A stretch of 64,000 nt of DNA from Kuschelorhynchus macadamiae (GCA_030620095.1 JAUTXW010000110.1:839001-903000); one strand, 5' to 3'; shown: positions 1-10,968, numbered from the stretch's first letter. A program made the numbers and translations. The notes: generated by a model from the letters alone, not told the origin.

Positions 1-610
1 AAAAGATCAGTTGTGATCCTTGCATTGTGCGGGGGACAACCATCTTGTTGATAGTAGATATTTCTGGCATCAGCTAAAGGTCTTCCAACAAAGGGACAAT
101 ATATGTGCGCAAAATATTTACATAATCATCTGCAGTTAAATTTCCATCGTAAAAATAAGGTCCCACAAATCTTCCTCGGAATATCCCCACCCATATATTG
201 AATCCACACCGACCTTGCCGGTCTTGTTGCACAACTACGTGTGGATTTTCAGTGGACCAGTGATATGAATTATATCTATTAAATATACCAGAAGTATCTA
301 CTCTGGATTCATCACTCCAAATAATATTTAATGGAAAATTCTCATTCTCCATGAATTTTTGCTCATACCACTGACAAAATCTCAATCTTCTAGCGGCGTC
401 CCCTTCACGGAGTTGATGAACTCTTCTCGTTCTGTACGGTTTGAATTTATGTTTTTTGAGTATTTTTAAAACGGTGGTCTTTGGAACATTCGTTATATTA
501 GCCAATGTTCGAGAGGAGGTGCCAGGATGATCTAATACCTCACCAATTATATTTAGCTGCTGGATTTCCTTTTCTTCCTTTAGTTCATAATATCTTGTTC
601 TTAACTTTTT
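1..610 (-). pseudogene. mariner-like transposase, frameshifted and partial
   Basis: This is a DDE/D transposase of the IS630-Tc1-mariner superfamily, which would cut and paste its own element at TA sites. Open frame 505-74 carries the helix-turn-helix linker region (KILKKHKFKPYRTRR), the first catalytic Asp in IIWSDES and the family motif FNRYNSYHW. The frame ends in a stop at 74-76. The next expected segment, including the second catalytic Asp in QQDG, continues in another frame down to base 1. Comparison with related copies suggests a deletion of about 4 bp at the junction. Upstream of 505 the frame stays open to about 600 without an obvious ATG. The copy is inactive as it stands, and its C-terminus is outside the window. 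Confidence 0.85.
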
Positions 611-1343
611 AATATATATAATTTACTAAATTACTTTTTAATGTTTGATAAATTCGGTTATCCGGTTATATAAATGTATTAATATATAATTATATGCTTC
701 ATAACTTCGTTAGATAATATGTAACATTTTAACATATCATACTTTTCATAATTCTCAAACATATTTTGTCAGCAACTTAACACAACTTTATAAAGATAAC
801 ACCAAAACGCAATAATTATACCAGACTACAGTAATCTGACAGCAATATATTCAAAATATTGAACGCGCGTCATTATTCCAAGGCCTACTTCGATGTAAAC
901 CAAAAACACCTAATATTTTCGTTATTTTTGAAAATAAGTACCTACAACTTTATATCACTGAAAAGGGCTAAACGCGAGCATTTTTTATAATTTATAGCCA
1001 ACTATGATTTCCATTTGAAAAAAAAAAGTTTTGCCTATTTATGATAAAACGGACAACTATAGAAAAAATCTGAGTACGCCACTGGATTGCACATAAAAAG
1101 TGCCTTTAGAATATCTTTGCAGAATGTTAATATTCCGCAAAATAAAAAAGTTATGGACAATTTTCAAAATGGCCGAAAATTGAAAAACGCCCTATATCTC
1201 AGTTGGCAGTGAAAATATCGGCAGGCGGTTTTTGCCATTAAACATTTCTCAGAAATCGAGCCCATGACACCTAAGTCAGTTTTGCTCTATCTAGTCAGGA
1301 AATAGGTTTTCTCTGTTAAAACAGACCAATTTCGACCACCCGG
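1..1343 (-). mobile_element. mariner-like element, copy 1, cut by window start
   Basis: The minus strand carries a mariner-like transposase (1 to about 610), and the presumed upstream terminus lies at 1343, where the minus strand reads TA followed by CCGGGTGGTC. About 260 bp inside that end lies the motif ATCTGAGTACGCCACTGGA (near 1068-1090). The intact element at 14928-17266 has nearly the same motif at a similar distance from its ends, which supports 1343 as the real terminus. The other end is outside the window. Confidence 0.6.
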
Positions 1344-1484
1344 TACTTATGTTCGTTTTATTTATGAGAACTCTCAGTTGTTTTAAAAATGTAAGTATGT
1401 ATAATGTTAATTATTATTGTATTATGTATTTTCTGACATAAAATGTATGTAATAGTCTTCGTGCTTATGTGGGTGTTTTTAGTC

Positions 1485-1526
1485 TTGTAGCCTGATGATG
1501 CGACTAAGTCGCGAAACCGGTTGCTG
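1485..1526 (+). ncRNA. hammerhead-like hairpin motif (candidate)
   Basis: CTGATGA at 1492-1498 is followed by an unpaired T, then a perfect 5-bp stem (GCGAC 1500-1504 with GTCGC 1508-1512, loop TAA) and GAAA at 1513-1516. This is the order of the hammerhead core. The flanks TAGC (before) and GCTG (after) could form a short stem I, and ACCGGT after GAA could act as a palindromic stem III. The extra T before stem II departs from the consensus, so activity is uncertain. It lies between the end of mariner copy 1 and an interspersed repeat. Confidence 0.3.
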
Positions 1527-1784
1527 ATATAATAAAGAATTTTTGTTTTGGGTAAATTAGACTTTTTATTCTTCTGTGCCTATTACTTGAATATACATAC
1601 GTATATAAAAAAATCATGCACTTACCATAATTACTTAAACAATACCCCTGCTACGGTACTCCAGAATACCATTTTTAAATATATTTTTATTTATTAATTT
1701 ATTTTTTTTTATTTTTTCTAAATTTGTTTACATTATCAGTAAAAAATTAATTACCACATTTGTTATTTCCTTTTATTCTGGAAA

Positions 1785-2290
1785 ATATTAAATATTTAGT
1801 TAAGCCGCCATTCATCACTATGTTACACCTTTTTTTTGTACACAATTTCAACTTAATCGGACTAATAGTATTTTCATACTGATATTTTAAACATTTAATT
1901 AAGCCCCCATTTTGTTTTCCCATAACGACTCCTCACTAACATTTTACCAATTTAATCCTATATCACATTTGATTTTAGCGCAAAATTCAGGTAAATTGAA
2001 TTAGTAGTTTTTTAATAATTATTTTTTTTAACATTTTATTAGTCATCCCCATATGACCCTTAATTTTTGACCAACATTTGGAGTCATTCGGATAAGTAGT
2101 TTTTTTTAGCTACGCCGCGAACAGACAGACAGACAGACAGATAGACATACCAAGAGACAGATAGAGAGACAGACGAAATGGAGAAAAGACGTTTTTGAGT
2201 ATCTGGGGTCATGAAACGTGAGGATCTGAAAACATTTCAGAGGATGATTTTTTTACGATTACAAAACATTCCTGTTATGAGGATTAGGTT
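1785..2290 (-). repeat. interspersed repeat family A, copy 1
   Basis: Non-coding repeat recognised by its match in reverse to 21400-21960. It has the same succession: 'CGGATAAGTAGTTTTTT', 'GCCGCGAACAGACAGACAGA', then a GAAACGTGAGGATCTGAAAA block and a final 'TTTTTTTACGATTAC'. It contains a (CAGA)n tract. Five copies occur in the window, and no protein is encoded. Confidence 0.75.
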
Positions 2291-2520
2291 TATTTCTTTA
2301 AAAATATTTGGAGGTAGGATTATTATCTGTCTTTGATACTAGCCCCTTGCAGCTGTTTATAAATATTAGGTTATGTTTCTGAATTTTCAAAGTTTACAAA
2401 AATCCAGCAAATACATAAAACCCTACAAAACTCTAAATAAAAACCCACCCACAGGACACAAAAACGGAGGTTTTTGTCAGCTCTTTTTTTTACCTGATTT
2501 ACATCGGTTTCTCATATGTA

Positions 2521-3140
2521 CAGGGTGTTCCAGCGAGGACTGAACAGGGACCTATTTTCGACCTTCCTTGTATTTTGAAAAAATTCAAAATAGCCAATCG
2601 ATGTATTTTTTCTTGTAGAATCCAAAAATGTCATCGAAAAAATATTTGAACCAGAAACAAAAGAGTTACGCTATGCATCAGGTGTTTTTTAAATGGAATG
2701 TATCGTTTTTTATACGATTTTTGGAAAGAGTGATGTTTTTTATGTCCGTTCTGATTAAAAGATTTGATTTTGCGATAGCTGTTTATATTACATTTTAATG
2801 TTTTACAAACTAAAATTTTAGCTTCACCTGTTTAAAATATACGATAGGTTGGTATAGGTGATCAAGGTAAAATGACGTTTGAATGCTTTGTCAATAAAAA
2901 TTGACATTATTTTAATTATTGTCGAAGTCTTCACCTAAAAAATATATATTTGACTCTGATCGAAATGAAATACTCTTTGGACGAGAGACTACAGATTGTT
3001 ATGCTATTTTACAAGTGGCAAGAAAATGCAAGAGAAGCAAGAAGAAGATTTATTGCAAATTTTCATAGAAATATATCCATCAATACAATTCTAAGGATAA
3101 AAAACCTATTTGAAATAAAACTTTACATGATAGAAAAAGA
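2521..3140 (+). repeat. left long TIR of mariner-like copy 2
   Basis: Reverse complement of about 4080-4701 with only scattered differences, for example TATTACATTTTAATG against AAATTACATTTTAAT. From 2950 to 3150 it repeats, inverted, the start of the transposase gene, so an ORF there is a duplicate of the N-terminus and not a separate gene. Confidence 0.85.
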
Positions 3141-3181
3141 AATTCAATAAAAAATAATTATTAAATAATAAAATAAAACTA

Positions 3182-4258
3182 CTAATAACATAAGTTTTCA
3201 ATGTGACCGCCGTTTTTCTCGAAACAACATCGATAACCCCTTTGTAGCCTTTCTAAACTTGCTGTTACAATATGATTTTCCTGGTTAAGGCGGTTTATTT
3301 CATCGACAATTTTTCCCATGATCTCTTGAATATTTTCGTTTCGTTGTCTGTATACGACGTTCTTCAAATGGCCCCAAAGAAATGTATCCAAAACTGAGAG
3401 GCTATTGGGCGGCCAAGCATATGTTCCATTTCGCCCTATCCATTCGTTATGGCGCCGATTTAAAAATTGAACCACATCATGCACGGCATGAGGAGGCGCC
3501 CCATCATGTTGCCAAATTAAATTCTGATATTCTGCCAATGGTAAGTCTTCCAAAAAATTTTCAATTTCGTTTTCTAAAAACTCATAATATCTGTGCCCAT
3601 TTAAAGTCCCGTTAAAAAATATTGGTCCCAAAATTTTATTGTTTTTTATCCCACACCAAACATGAATAGAATTCCTCCCTTGAAATTTAATAGTCTGGAA
3701 CTTTTTTGGAATTTCAACGGCCCAGTGGTGACTATTATGTCTGTTGAATACTCCCGATGTTGTGAAAGTAGCTTCGTCGGTCCACACAATATTTTTGAAT
3801 AAATCAGGGTCTTCGTTTTCTTGCCGAATTACCATTTGAGAAACAAATTGGAAGCGAAGTTCTTTTTGTGCCGGTGTTAGGTGCTGAAGTGGAAGGATAC
3901 GAAAAGGCCTAAATTTATGAATTTTCAGAGTCCTGTGAACAGTCCCTCGGGTAACTCTTCTGCGCCTTACACCGCCACCGTACTGAACTTCCCGAACTGC
4001 ATCCGAAATAGATTTGGTTGGATTAACTTGAAAATAATTTATAATGGCCTGGTCTCAATTTCTTTTTCTTTGTATATTTCTTTTTCTATCATGTAAAGTT
4101 TTATTTTCCTCAAATAGGTTTTTTATCCTTAGAATTGTATTGATGGATATATTTATATGAAAATTTGCAATAAATCTTCTTCTTGCTTCTCTTGCATTTT
4201 CTTGCCACTTGTAAAATAGCATAACAATCTGTAGTCTCTCGTCCAAAGAGTATTTCAT
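3182..4258 (-). pseudogene. mariner-like transposase, one stop and damaged active site
   Basis: A single reading frame of 359 codons runs from ATG 4258 to the stop at 3182, broken only by TGA at 4055-4057. The N-terminal third is the helix-turn-helix DNA-binding part (about residues 1-110). The catalytic part shows D1 in IVWTDEA and D2 in WQHDGAPPH. The third motif, normally WPPRSPDLS in relatives, reads WPPNSLS: two codons including the third catalytic Asp are absent (near 3390). Length agrees with active mariner transposases (about 350 residues). With both defects the copy should be inactive. Its N-terminal coding part lies inside the right TIR. Confidence 0.9.
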
Positions 4259-4711
4259 TTCGATCAGAGTCAAATATATATTTTTTAGGTGAAGACTTCC
4301 ACAATAATTAAAATAATGTCAATTTTTATTGACAAAGCATTCAAACGTCATTTTACCTTGATCACCTATACCAACCTATCGTATATTTTAAACAGGTGAA
4401 GCTAAAATTTTAGTTTGTAAAAAATTAAAATGTAATTTAAACAGCTATCGCAAAATCAAATCTTTTAATCAGAACGGACATAAAAAAATCATTCTTTCCA
4501 AAAATCGTATAAAAAACGATACATTCCATTTAAAAAACACCTGATGCATAGCGTAACTCTTTTGTTTCTGGTTCAAATATTTTTTCGATGACATTTTTGG
4601 ATTCTACAAGAAAAAATACATCGATTGGCTATTTTGAATTTTTCCAAAATACAAGGAAGGTCGAAAATAGGTCCCTGTTCAGTCCTCGCTGGAACACCCT
4701 GTACCTAAATC

Positions 4712-5375
4712 TATACTAGAAAAAATATTTATGAAAAGCGTACTGTTCAGGTCAGTTTGATCGTTAAGTAATAGGCCTGCGTGTTTAAGTTTGTTTATTT
4801 CTAAAGATTCTACTAAATTTAGTGATATGTTTTTCTTTTCTGTTTGTAAATTTTTATTAAAATTATGAGTTAATTAAATGAGAAACATAATTAGATCCGT
4901 CATTTGGCTTGACAAAGCGTTTATAATATTCACTTATCCTTTTATCGAAACTTCTACCTGTCGACCCTCTACACGTTTTTGCAAAATCTTTGCAAGTTGA
5001 TTTATAGACACCTGTTTTAATATTTAAATGTATTTTTGAGTTATTATTTTTTTATGAATTTGCCTAAGGAGTTATTGGTTTTATATGCTACATTCACATT
5101 TAGTTTTCTTAGAAAATTGCGATTTTCCATGGTACGTAATACATGTATAGCTAGTGGAAGAGTCTTCTAAATTAGAGTAAACTGAACAGATAGCTTTTTT
5201 ATAACTTTTTCTTTTTAAAATATTATCAATCATATTTGGACTATAACCATTATTTATTGAAATTTGTTTAATTAAGTACAGTTAATTTTGGAAATTCTGT
5301 TTTTTAGGGATAATATAATTAAATAATGGATCATACCTACCATGAAAGGCTGCTAACTTATGTTGAATTGGATGA
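4712..5375 (-). mobile_element. Penelope-like element 3' fragment (minus copy of a head-to-head pair)
   Basis: In the minus strand the fragment reads, in order, remnants of the RT-to-endonuclease linker (HKLAAFH near 5345), the segment around NMIDNIL, the GIY-YIG-type region with KTGVYKSTCKDF and GRSFDKRISE (about 5020-4910), and a C-terminal NLVESLEINK-like tail with internal stops. GIY-YIG endonuclease domains at the C-terminus of a reverse transcriptase are typical of PLEs. It abuts the right end of mariner-like copy 2. Stops and frameshifts make it a relic. Confidence 0.75.
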
Positions 5376-5479
5376 AATGAATCGTCATTAATTTAATCAT
5401 AAAAATAGAAAATAATAAGCATATTTTTTTCTGTTTTTCACAAACCAACACACACTGATACGACAATATATCACACTTC

Positions 5480-6350
5480 ATTGAACTTAGCAACCTTTTA
5501 TAGTACAAATCATAATTAATCACATTACCCCTAAATAGGATTTCCAAAGTGGACTTAACTCAATCAAAGAAATTGCAATAAACAACGGTTATAGTCTAAA
5601 TATGATTGATAATATTTTAAAGAAAAAAACTTATAAAAAAGCTATCTGTTCAGTTTACCTTAATTTAAAAGACCCTTCCACTATCTATAAATGTATTACG
5701 TACCATGGAAAATCCAGTAATAAACAAGCAATTTTTTAAGAAAACTAAATGTGAGTGTAGCATATAAAACTAATAACTCCTTAGGCCAATTCATAAAAAA
5801 CTAGCTGGCCCGACAGACTTTGTTCTGCTTTTTCCGTTAGATGGCGTGATGAGCTTTTAGGAATTATAAGAATATGGCGCGCATTCCTCACATCGTCCAG
5901 AAATGTTATTGAAGAAAAACATATTGGTTTTATAGAAAAAATATATATATAAAAATAGTGTTGAAAGATCTGGCTTAGTGTTTTAAATATATAGATAATA
6001 AATCAAAAACAAATTTAACTAATAAAACAGGTGTCTATAAATTAATGTCTTTAAATTAACTTGTAAGGATTGTCCAAAAACGTATATAGGGCAGCCAGGT
6101 AGAAATTTCGACAAAAGAATAAATGAACATTACAAAGGCTTTGTCAAAGGGATGACGGGTCTAATTTAATTGCAATCATCATTTTAATACAAATTTTAAA
6201 GTCTTACATAAGAAAAAAAGCCCTACAATTAAATTTACTACCAAGTATTGGCCGAATGAATCTAGTCTTTTAATTTACATCTAAATAACCCATTAATCCA
6301 TAAATCTCCTTATTTTTAATTCAGTAATGCTTAGATCGATTGTTTGTCTA
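5480..6350 (+). mobile_element. Penelope-like element 3' fragment (plus copy of the pair)
   Basis: Diverged inverted copy of 4712-5375. Frames carry IKEIAINNGYSLNMIDNIL (5563-5620), KKAICSVYLNLKDPSTIYKC (near 5640-5695) and the GIY-YIG-type stretch TCKDCPKTYIG with GRNFDKRINEHYKG (6060-6140). About 190 bp (5802-5995) between the linker and the endonuclease region have no counterpart in the minus copy. That insert starts with ctggcccgacagactttgtt. The tail is out of frame and stop-rich. Confidence 0.75.
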
Positions 6351-6845
6351 TCCTAAGCAAAGACATGTAGATCTAAGTGCTGGAAGTGGCTTAGCATTTA
6401 GAAATTCACAACCTTTTGAAAGCGTTGCCGGCTTTTGGTCGGGCTGGATGAAGTAACATCTCGAATGCATAACGATAATAGTATAATTTCCCAAAATTAT
6501 TTAATCGACATTTCAGACAATTTAAAATTGAAAAAAATAACTCATCTTTAGTTTAGTTAAGTTTAGTTTATATTACCATAAAATACATTATTGTATAAAG
6601 GGTCGTCAAAAAGAATATATGAAAAAAAAAAACATAAAATTAAAACTAAATAAAAATTTATAATACACATTAAAAAAACAAACACAAATAAAAAACGTAC
6701 GTGTAAAACATCTTGAAAAAAAAAATGTTTTTCTGGAAAAATAAATACACATAACATGCAATTAGAATATAAAAATTGAACAATTCGCACAAGAATATAG
6801 AATAAGAAAAACAAAACAAACTATTAATATAAATACTATCATGTG

Positions 6846-7060
6846 TCAAGCAGTATCGACTTTGTTCCTAAAGTGGTTGCCACTAAGCACTTTATAGTGG
6901 TTGGGCCCTTTATTATAAAGGGTCAGACAACTGTAATATGGAGATCTCTGAATGAATGAGTTTTTATGAGATGGTACAAATGACATTCTCATTTCTAGTC
7001 TTGTACGAATTAATCTCTCCCAGTTTGACAAATAATTTAAGGTTATTGTTTGTATAAATT
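6846..7060 (-). pseudogene. C-terminal fragment of a non-LTR retrotransposon ORF2
   Basis: The minus strand reads INSYKTRNEN (about 7035-7000) and, after a frameshift, KNSFIQRSPYYSCLTLYNK, GPNHYKVLSG and NHFRNKV. The order 'SY.TR...Y.....LYNKLP..IK......FK..' is the usual end of reverse-transcriptase ORFs of Jockey/CR1-type elements. Only about 60 residues remain, and no RT catalytic motif is left. A (TA)n tract follows immediately at 7068. Confidence 0.6.
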
Positions 7061-7065
7061 AGACA

Positions 7066-7067
<2 letters not shown>

Positions 7068-7113
<46 letters not shown>
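7068..7113. repeat. (TA)n microsatellite
   Basis: About 46 bp of uninterrupted TA dinucleotides between the non-LTR fragment and unassigned sequence. Confidence 0.95.
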
Positions 7114-7116
<3 letters not shown>

Positions 7117-8150
7117 CAATGTTAAATTAGTTACACCAGTGCCGACTCACGCCACTCATAACAGTATCTACGTGATTCTTTGGATGTGAATAAGAAGAGT
7201 CAATTTCAAGTATACTTTGTGAATGTTTCGGACTCAATTACACAAGCACAAATAAAACAAGAGCCTCCCTGTTACAGAATAAATCAAACTATGGTTTTTA
7301 GTTGTGACCAAGTCAGTCGAAACCTAAAAATTAGTGCTTTAGTGCTTTGACCATTAAAGTTTAAAATGTTGAAGTTTTATTTGCTCTTTAATAGTGCGTT
7401 CCCTGGTGTAGGAAACTTTAGATCCGCCACAAGTTATCTATATTCGGTATGAATATCCTGCGTTAAAAGAACATGAATGAATCATCCCCAAATGCAATGG
7501 TAATAGATAATAGACCAAAGACTCGCAGCAAAATATTAAGTAGAAAGGAAAGCAGTCACAAGTAATGCACGTAAATCTTGGGTAATAGTAGGTATATTAT
7601 GTATAGGTGGAAAGTGTTTCATTCCTGTCGAGAGAGAAGGATTTTTCATCGAGGTTTGTATACTATTTTATTTACAACCATACCTTTTAAATGCAAATGA
7701 CGTTTTTTGTGACAAATATAACTATGTGAGAAATTAACAAAGTAAGACTCCTGTATAACCAAAAGCTTCGCAACCATCAACAAATAAAAATTCAAATTGC
7801 CATTTTGACAATGGTTACTGTCGTACTAAACAAGCCAAACATATAAACTTACATGAGTTGCATTTTCGATAGATCATCAAAAAAGTATTTTCGAAGACAA
7901 TGAGCGATTCAGAAGAAATCATTTATACTCCTCCTCAATTGAGAGAAGCCGCGGAAAGTGTATGGGAACAAAATTGAAACATTTTCGTTATTCAATAAAT
8001 ATTGACATTTACCTGGGTGGAAAGTGATATTCATCCGGGTAGAAAGTAATCACTTTTCACCCAGGGAAATGTCATTTCGATCCGAATAAATCCCAAGGAC
8101 AGAAATATGTTTCTTTCAAACTTTTAAAAATGTCAGAAATATCAACTTTT
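7114..8150. other. non-genic stretch, no confident feature
   Basis: No long ORF, repeat pair or RNA is evident. It contains a 25-codon ORF at 7899-7976 and several GGTGGAAAGTG-like words (7607, 8018, 8040) that may be remnants of an element end. Confidence 0.5.
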
Positions 8151-8154
8151 AATT

Positions 8155-8220
8155 AATTAAATAAATAATATTACTCTTGACATTAATAATAATTAAATAA
8201 ATAATATTACTCTTGACATT
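8155..8220. repeat. 30-bp direct duplication
   Basis: A 30-bp AT-rich unit ending TTACTCTTGACATT occurs exactly twice, at 8155-8184 and 8191-8220, separated by 6 bp. It lies just downstream of the 8368-8273 exon, inside an intron. Confidence 0.95.
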
Positions 8221-8272
8221 TACCAAAAAAAATTAATTCTCCAAGGTAAAATTTGCTAAGATAAACATTTAC

Positions 8273-8368
8273 CCTTTTTAACTTGAATCCTCCATATACC
8301 TTCGTTTCATATTCATCTTCTGTCCTTATTATGAATGCTTGCGATTCATTAGTAGTACTTGTAGTTTC
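8273..8368 (-). CDS. candidate downstream exon of the forked-like gene (96 nt, phase 0-0)
   Basis: In the minus strand an acceptor TTTTCAG precedes 8368 and a donor GTAAAT follows 8273. The 32 codons between are open and polar (ETTSTTNESQAF, then RTEDEYETKVYGGFKLKR). The incoming phase 0 agrees with the outgoing phase of the exon ending at 10688. I do not recognise a domain. Its membership in the forked-like gene is inferred from strand, phase and position. The next exon would lie at lower coordinates and was not found. Confidence 0.55.
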
Positions 8369-8799
8369 CTGAAAATAATAATAAAATAAGACATCATTTG
8401 TATTATTGTATTAGGGAATATAATACGTAGGGGAAAAATAAAAATACGTTAAAGACGGTTTTTGTCTGGAGATCAATGTCAAAGTGTCTCATTGCAATCA
8501 TAATTATACCACTGGATGTTTTGCACATCCTCCCTGGGAAGACCGCAGACCACCCAAGGAAGACCAATAACCAGTTTTTTCTTATAAAATAACGCCAAGA
8601 GGACGTCTCTTAACTTGGCGATGGGCCACCCCTATTACGGCAATACAAACAATTTAATGGCGGTTTTCCACTAAACGAACAAAACAGGGACAAAACAAAA
8701 ACTCGTGTCGGAAAAAACAAACTTAAGGCCTTTTTAGAAATAAAGTTTTTGGCGACTGTTTATGCCTTGTCTGTTTTTGGTGTTTCAGTGGGAATTTAG

Positions 8800-9396
8800 C
8801 CATAAACGAATGCCAGCTAGTAATCTGTAGACGTTCCTCCGATGATTCGACGGGCAGCTTCCGGGATACCAAAGCTTTTGGATCTGGTGAGGGATAGGAA
8901 TTGACGGCAGTGCACCACCAGAACTGGAGCCTGCGGCTTAATTTGACTCAACACGGGAAACCTCACCATTAGGTCCGGCACTTGAAGGATTGACATGATT
9001 TTTGATTCGGTGGGTCGTAGGTGGTGCATGGCCCTTCTTAGTTGGTGGGATGTTCTGTCTGGTTAATTCCGATAACTCCGAACCAAGACTCTGGCCAACA
9101 GGCTAGTGTCAAGATACACTTAATTAGCAAATTAGGTGTCTTTTGATATCGTAAAGACCCGCCGGTTTGGGGTTCACTCCGTGTCGTGGTTTTTACTGTC
9201 GGTGTACAAACAATTCTTCTTAGAGAGACAGATGACGAGATTGACCAAAAACAAGTCTATGATGCCCTTCACGATGTTCTGAGCTTCACGTGCGCTATAC
9301 TGGTGTCGTCGATGTATCTGTTAAGATGACCAAAACTTGATAATTTAGAGGAAGTAAAACAAGGTTTCCGTAGGCGAACCTGCGGAAGGATAATTA
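8800..9396 (+). pseudogene. decayed 18S rRNA fragment (3' third)
   Basis: The stretch follows the conserved order of eukaryotic 18S rRNA: CATAAACGA.TGCCAGCTAG, TTCGACGGGCAGCTTCCGGG, CCAAAGCTTTTGG, GGAATTGACGG, GGAGCCTGCGGCTTAATTTG, ACTCAACACGGGAAACCTCA, GATTCGGTGGGT, TGGTTAATTCCGATAAC, TTCTTCTTAGAG, GTCTATGATGCCCTT, and the 3' end GGTTTCCGTAGGCGAACCTG with GCGGAAGGAT. Many substitutions are scattered, and roughly 250 bp between the GTGCGCTA block (9290) and AATTTAGAGGAAGTAA (9342) are missing, so it cannot be functional. It lies in an intron between the exons at 10688 and 8368. Up to about 100 bp of ITS1 may follow 9396. Confidence 0.9.
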
Positions 9397-9399
9397 CAG

Positions 9400-10487
9400 T
9401 ATGTCTCTAGTAGTTCAATGTTTGTGAGGCACCAGCACGAAACACAAACTCAACCCTGTCCGTTTGGTGGAGTCAGTATAAGAGAGAAAAGTATTGCCAG
9501 TAGCGGAAACGAAACTTTAAATGTATGATAGAGGAAAATCTTATTACTAACATGCACACATGGTAGTTTTCGTATGATTACTACGGTGACAACTGATACA
9601 TAACAATAATTATTGTTAATTAAAGGATATTGTTAGTTTAACAACAGTTTGTATTCTAGTAACCCACAAAATTGTTAAGGTTAACAAAAAACTTTACTAA
9701 ATAAATATACGCGTTAGAGATATTATAACTGATTCACATTTTTATTAATTCTCAATGCAATTGATAAAGAAAGGATTGCCGACAATTAACATGTTTATAT
9801 TTAACTATTTTTTCATCATGAATTTGCTACTCGCTGACGAGAACTCAATTGTTGGCTAGCTCAGTACTATGTCACCATTAAACAAAATTCTATTTTTACC
9901 TTATTTAAAATAACTATACTGGTTAACTTGCAGTAAGAACAGACAAAACCGAAAATAGGCAAACGCCTCTCAAACTTATAATTTTTTACCATCGCGGATT
10001 TTGATGATGTCAAGCACACTGGTAGGTTTTTTGGCCTTTAATAACGAATCTCTGGTAAAATGTTTTCGTGTTTGCGTTATATCTACCATATCAAAGTTTC
10101 ATAACTTTGCATCAAACGTATGCTTTGCTTTTTTAGTAAATTCCTAGTTGAATAATAATTAATAGCCATAAAAATATCTGTTGGCAAGGGTATATATGGC
10201 TGACGTCTAACCTTTATTTGGTTAGTTTTGCGATTATTATTCACAATAACAAGTTGCTTTAAAAATATGCAGAAATACGAAAAAGTGTATAAATTAAAAA
10301 GTAAATGAAAATTATGACTTGTAACGTTGAATAAATATGTGAAAAATTGGCGCTGTCACTTCAACAAAAACTTTTATTTTGATTGGTGACAAAGAACTTA
10401 ATTTTATCCCTGATTTGTACCAAACTTGCAATAAAAATTGAGCTTAACCGTATTTGTAGAACTTCTCTCCTTTGATCTAAACTATTT
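9400..10487. other. intron sequence, nothing recognised
   Basis: AT-rich sequence within the intron between the exons ending at 10688 and starting at 8368. No coding frame, element end or structured repeat was identified beyond the possible ITS1 remnant at 9397-9490. Confidence 0.5.
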
Positions 10488-10687
10488 TATATTACAAGAA
10501 GAACTGCAGTATGTAAAACGGACTTAAATCTTATAGAAATTGATGAAATAGGTTTACTGACAAGAATATAACTTTGAATTATTCTAATAACAATTACCCT
10601 AGTTATGATATAATATTTCAAAACGAATGAACATATAACCTGCAGGATTGTGTTATACAGGTACCTAATGATAACTGTGATTCTTAC

Positions 10688-10887
10688 ATTTGTTGGTTCA
10701 TCATTTTCCTGTTCATTACTTGACTTCTTATCCGATTTTTCTATTTTCTGTGGTTTGGGTAGGAACTCGTTCGATTTGTAAATGGTATTCTTGTCCTTAT
10801 TTGGAGAATTTGTGTTAGGAATCATCTTTACAATGACGTTACATCCTGAGTTGGATGAACTTACTGAACCCGACCTGCTGTGGGAAC
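10688..10887 (-). CDS. candidate exon of the forked-like gene (200 nt)
   Basis: Acceptor CTTTAG ends at 10888 and donor GTAAGA begins at 10687. Two bases complete a split codon from the exon ending at 10969, then 66 codons are open. The product is Ser/Lys/Asn-rich (SHSRSGSVSSSNSG early, KIEKSDKKSSNEQENDEPTN at the end) and looks disordered, with no domain. Only an 81-nt intron separates it from the exon before it. The phase leaves the exon at 0, matching the exon at 8368-8273. Confidence 0.7.
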
Positions 10888-10968
10888 CTAAAGGTACAAT
10901 GTATAGATCAGATAAAGTTCGTATTACAAAAAAAAGGGTTTGAATTTTGTAGGAAACTAAAATCTCAC

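Larger units (their letters stand above)
2521..4701 (-). mobile_element. mariner-like element, copy 2, with ~620-bp inverted repeats
   Basis: The element begins CAGGGTGTTCC and ends GGAACACCCTG. It is flanked by TA on both sides (2519-2520 and 4702-4703), the expected target duplication of this superfamily. The terminal inverted repeats are very long, about 2521-3140 and 4080-4701, and nearly identical. The left arm carries an inverted copy of the first roughly 60 codons of the transposase. The only gene is the minus-strand transposase at 4258-3182. Confidence 0.9.

Noticed and set aside
2950..3150. Plus-strand ORF of 66 codons as a separate gene
   Set aside because: It is the inverted duplicate of the transposase N-terminus in the left TIR of copy 2.
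6563..6814. Hydrophobic minus ORF of 83 codons
   Set aside because: Phe/Ile/Leu-rich translation of AT-rich sequence, with no motif and no conserved start.
8817..9029. Minus-strand ORF of 70 codons
   Set aside because: It is antisense to the 18S rRNA fragment.
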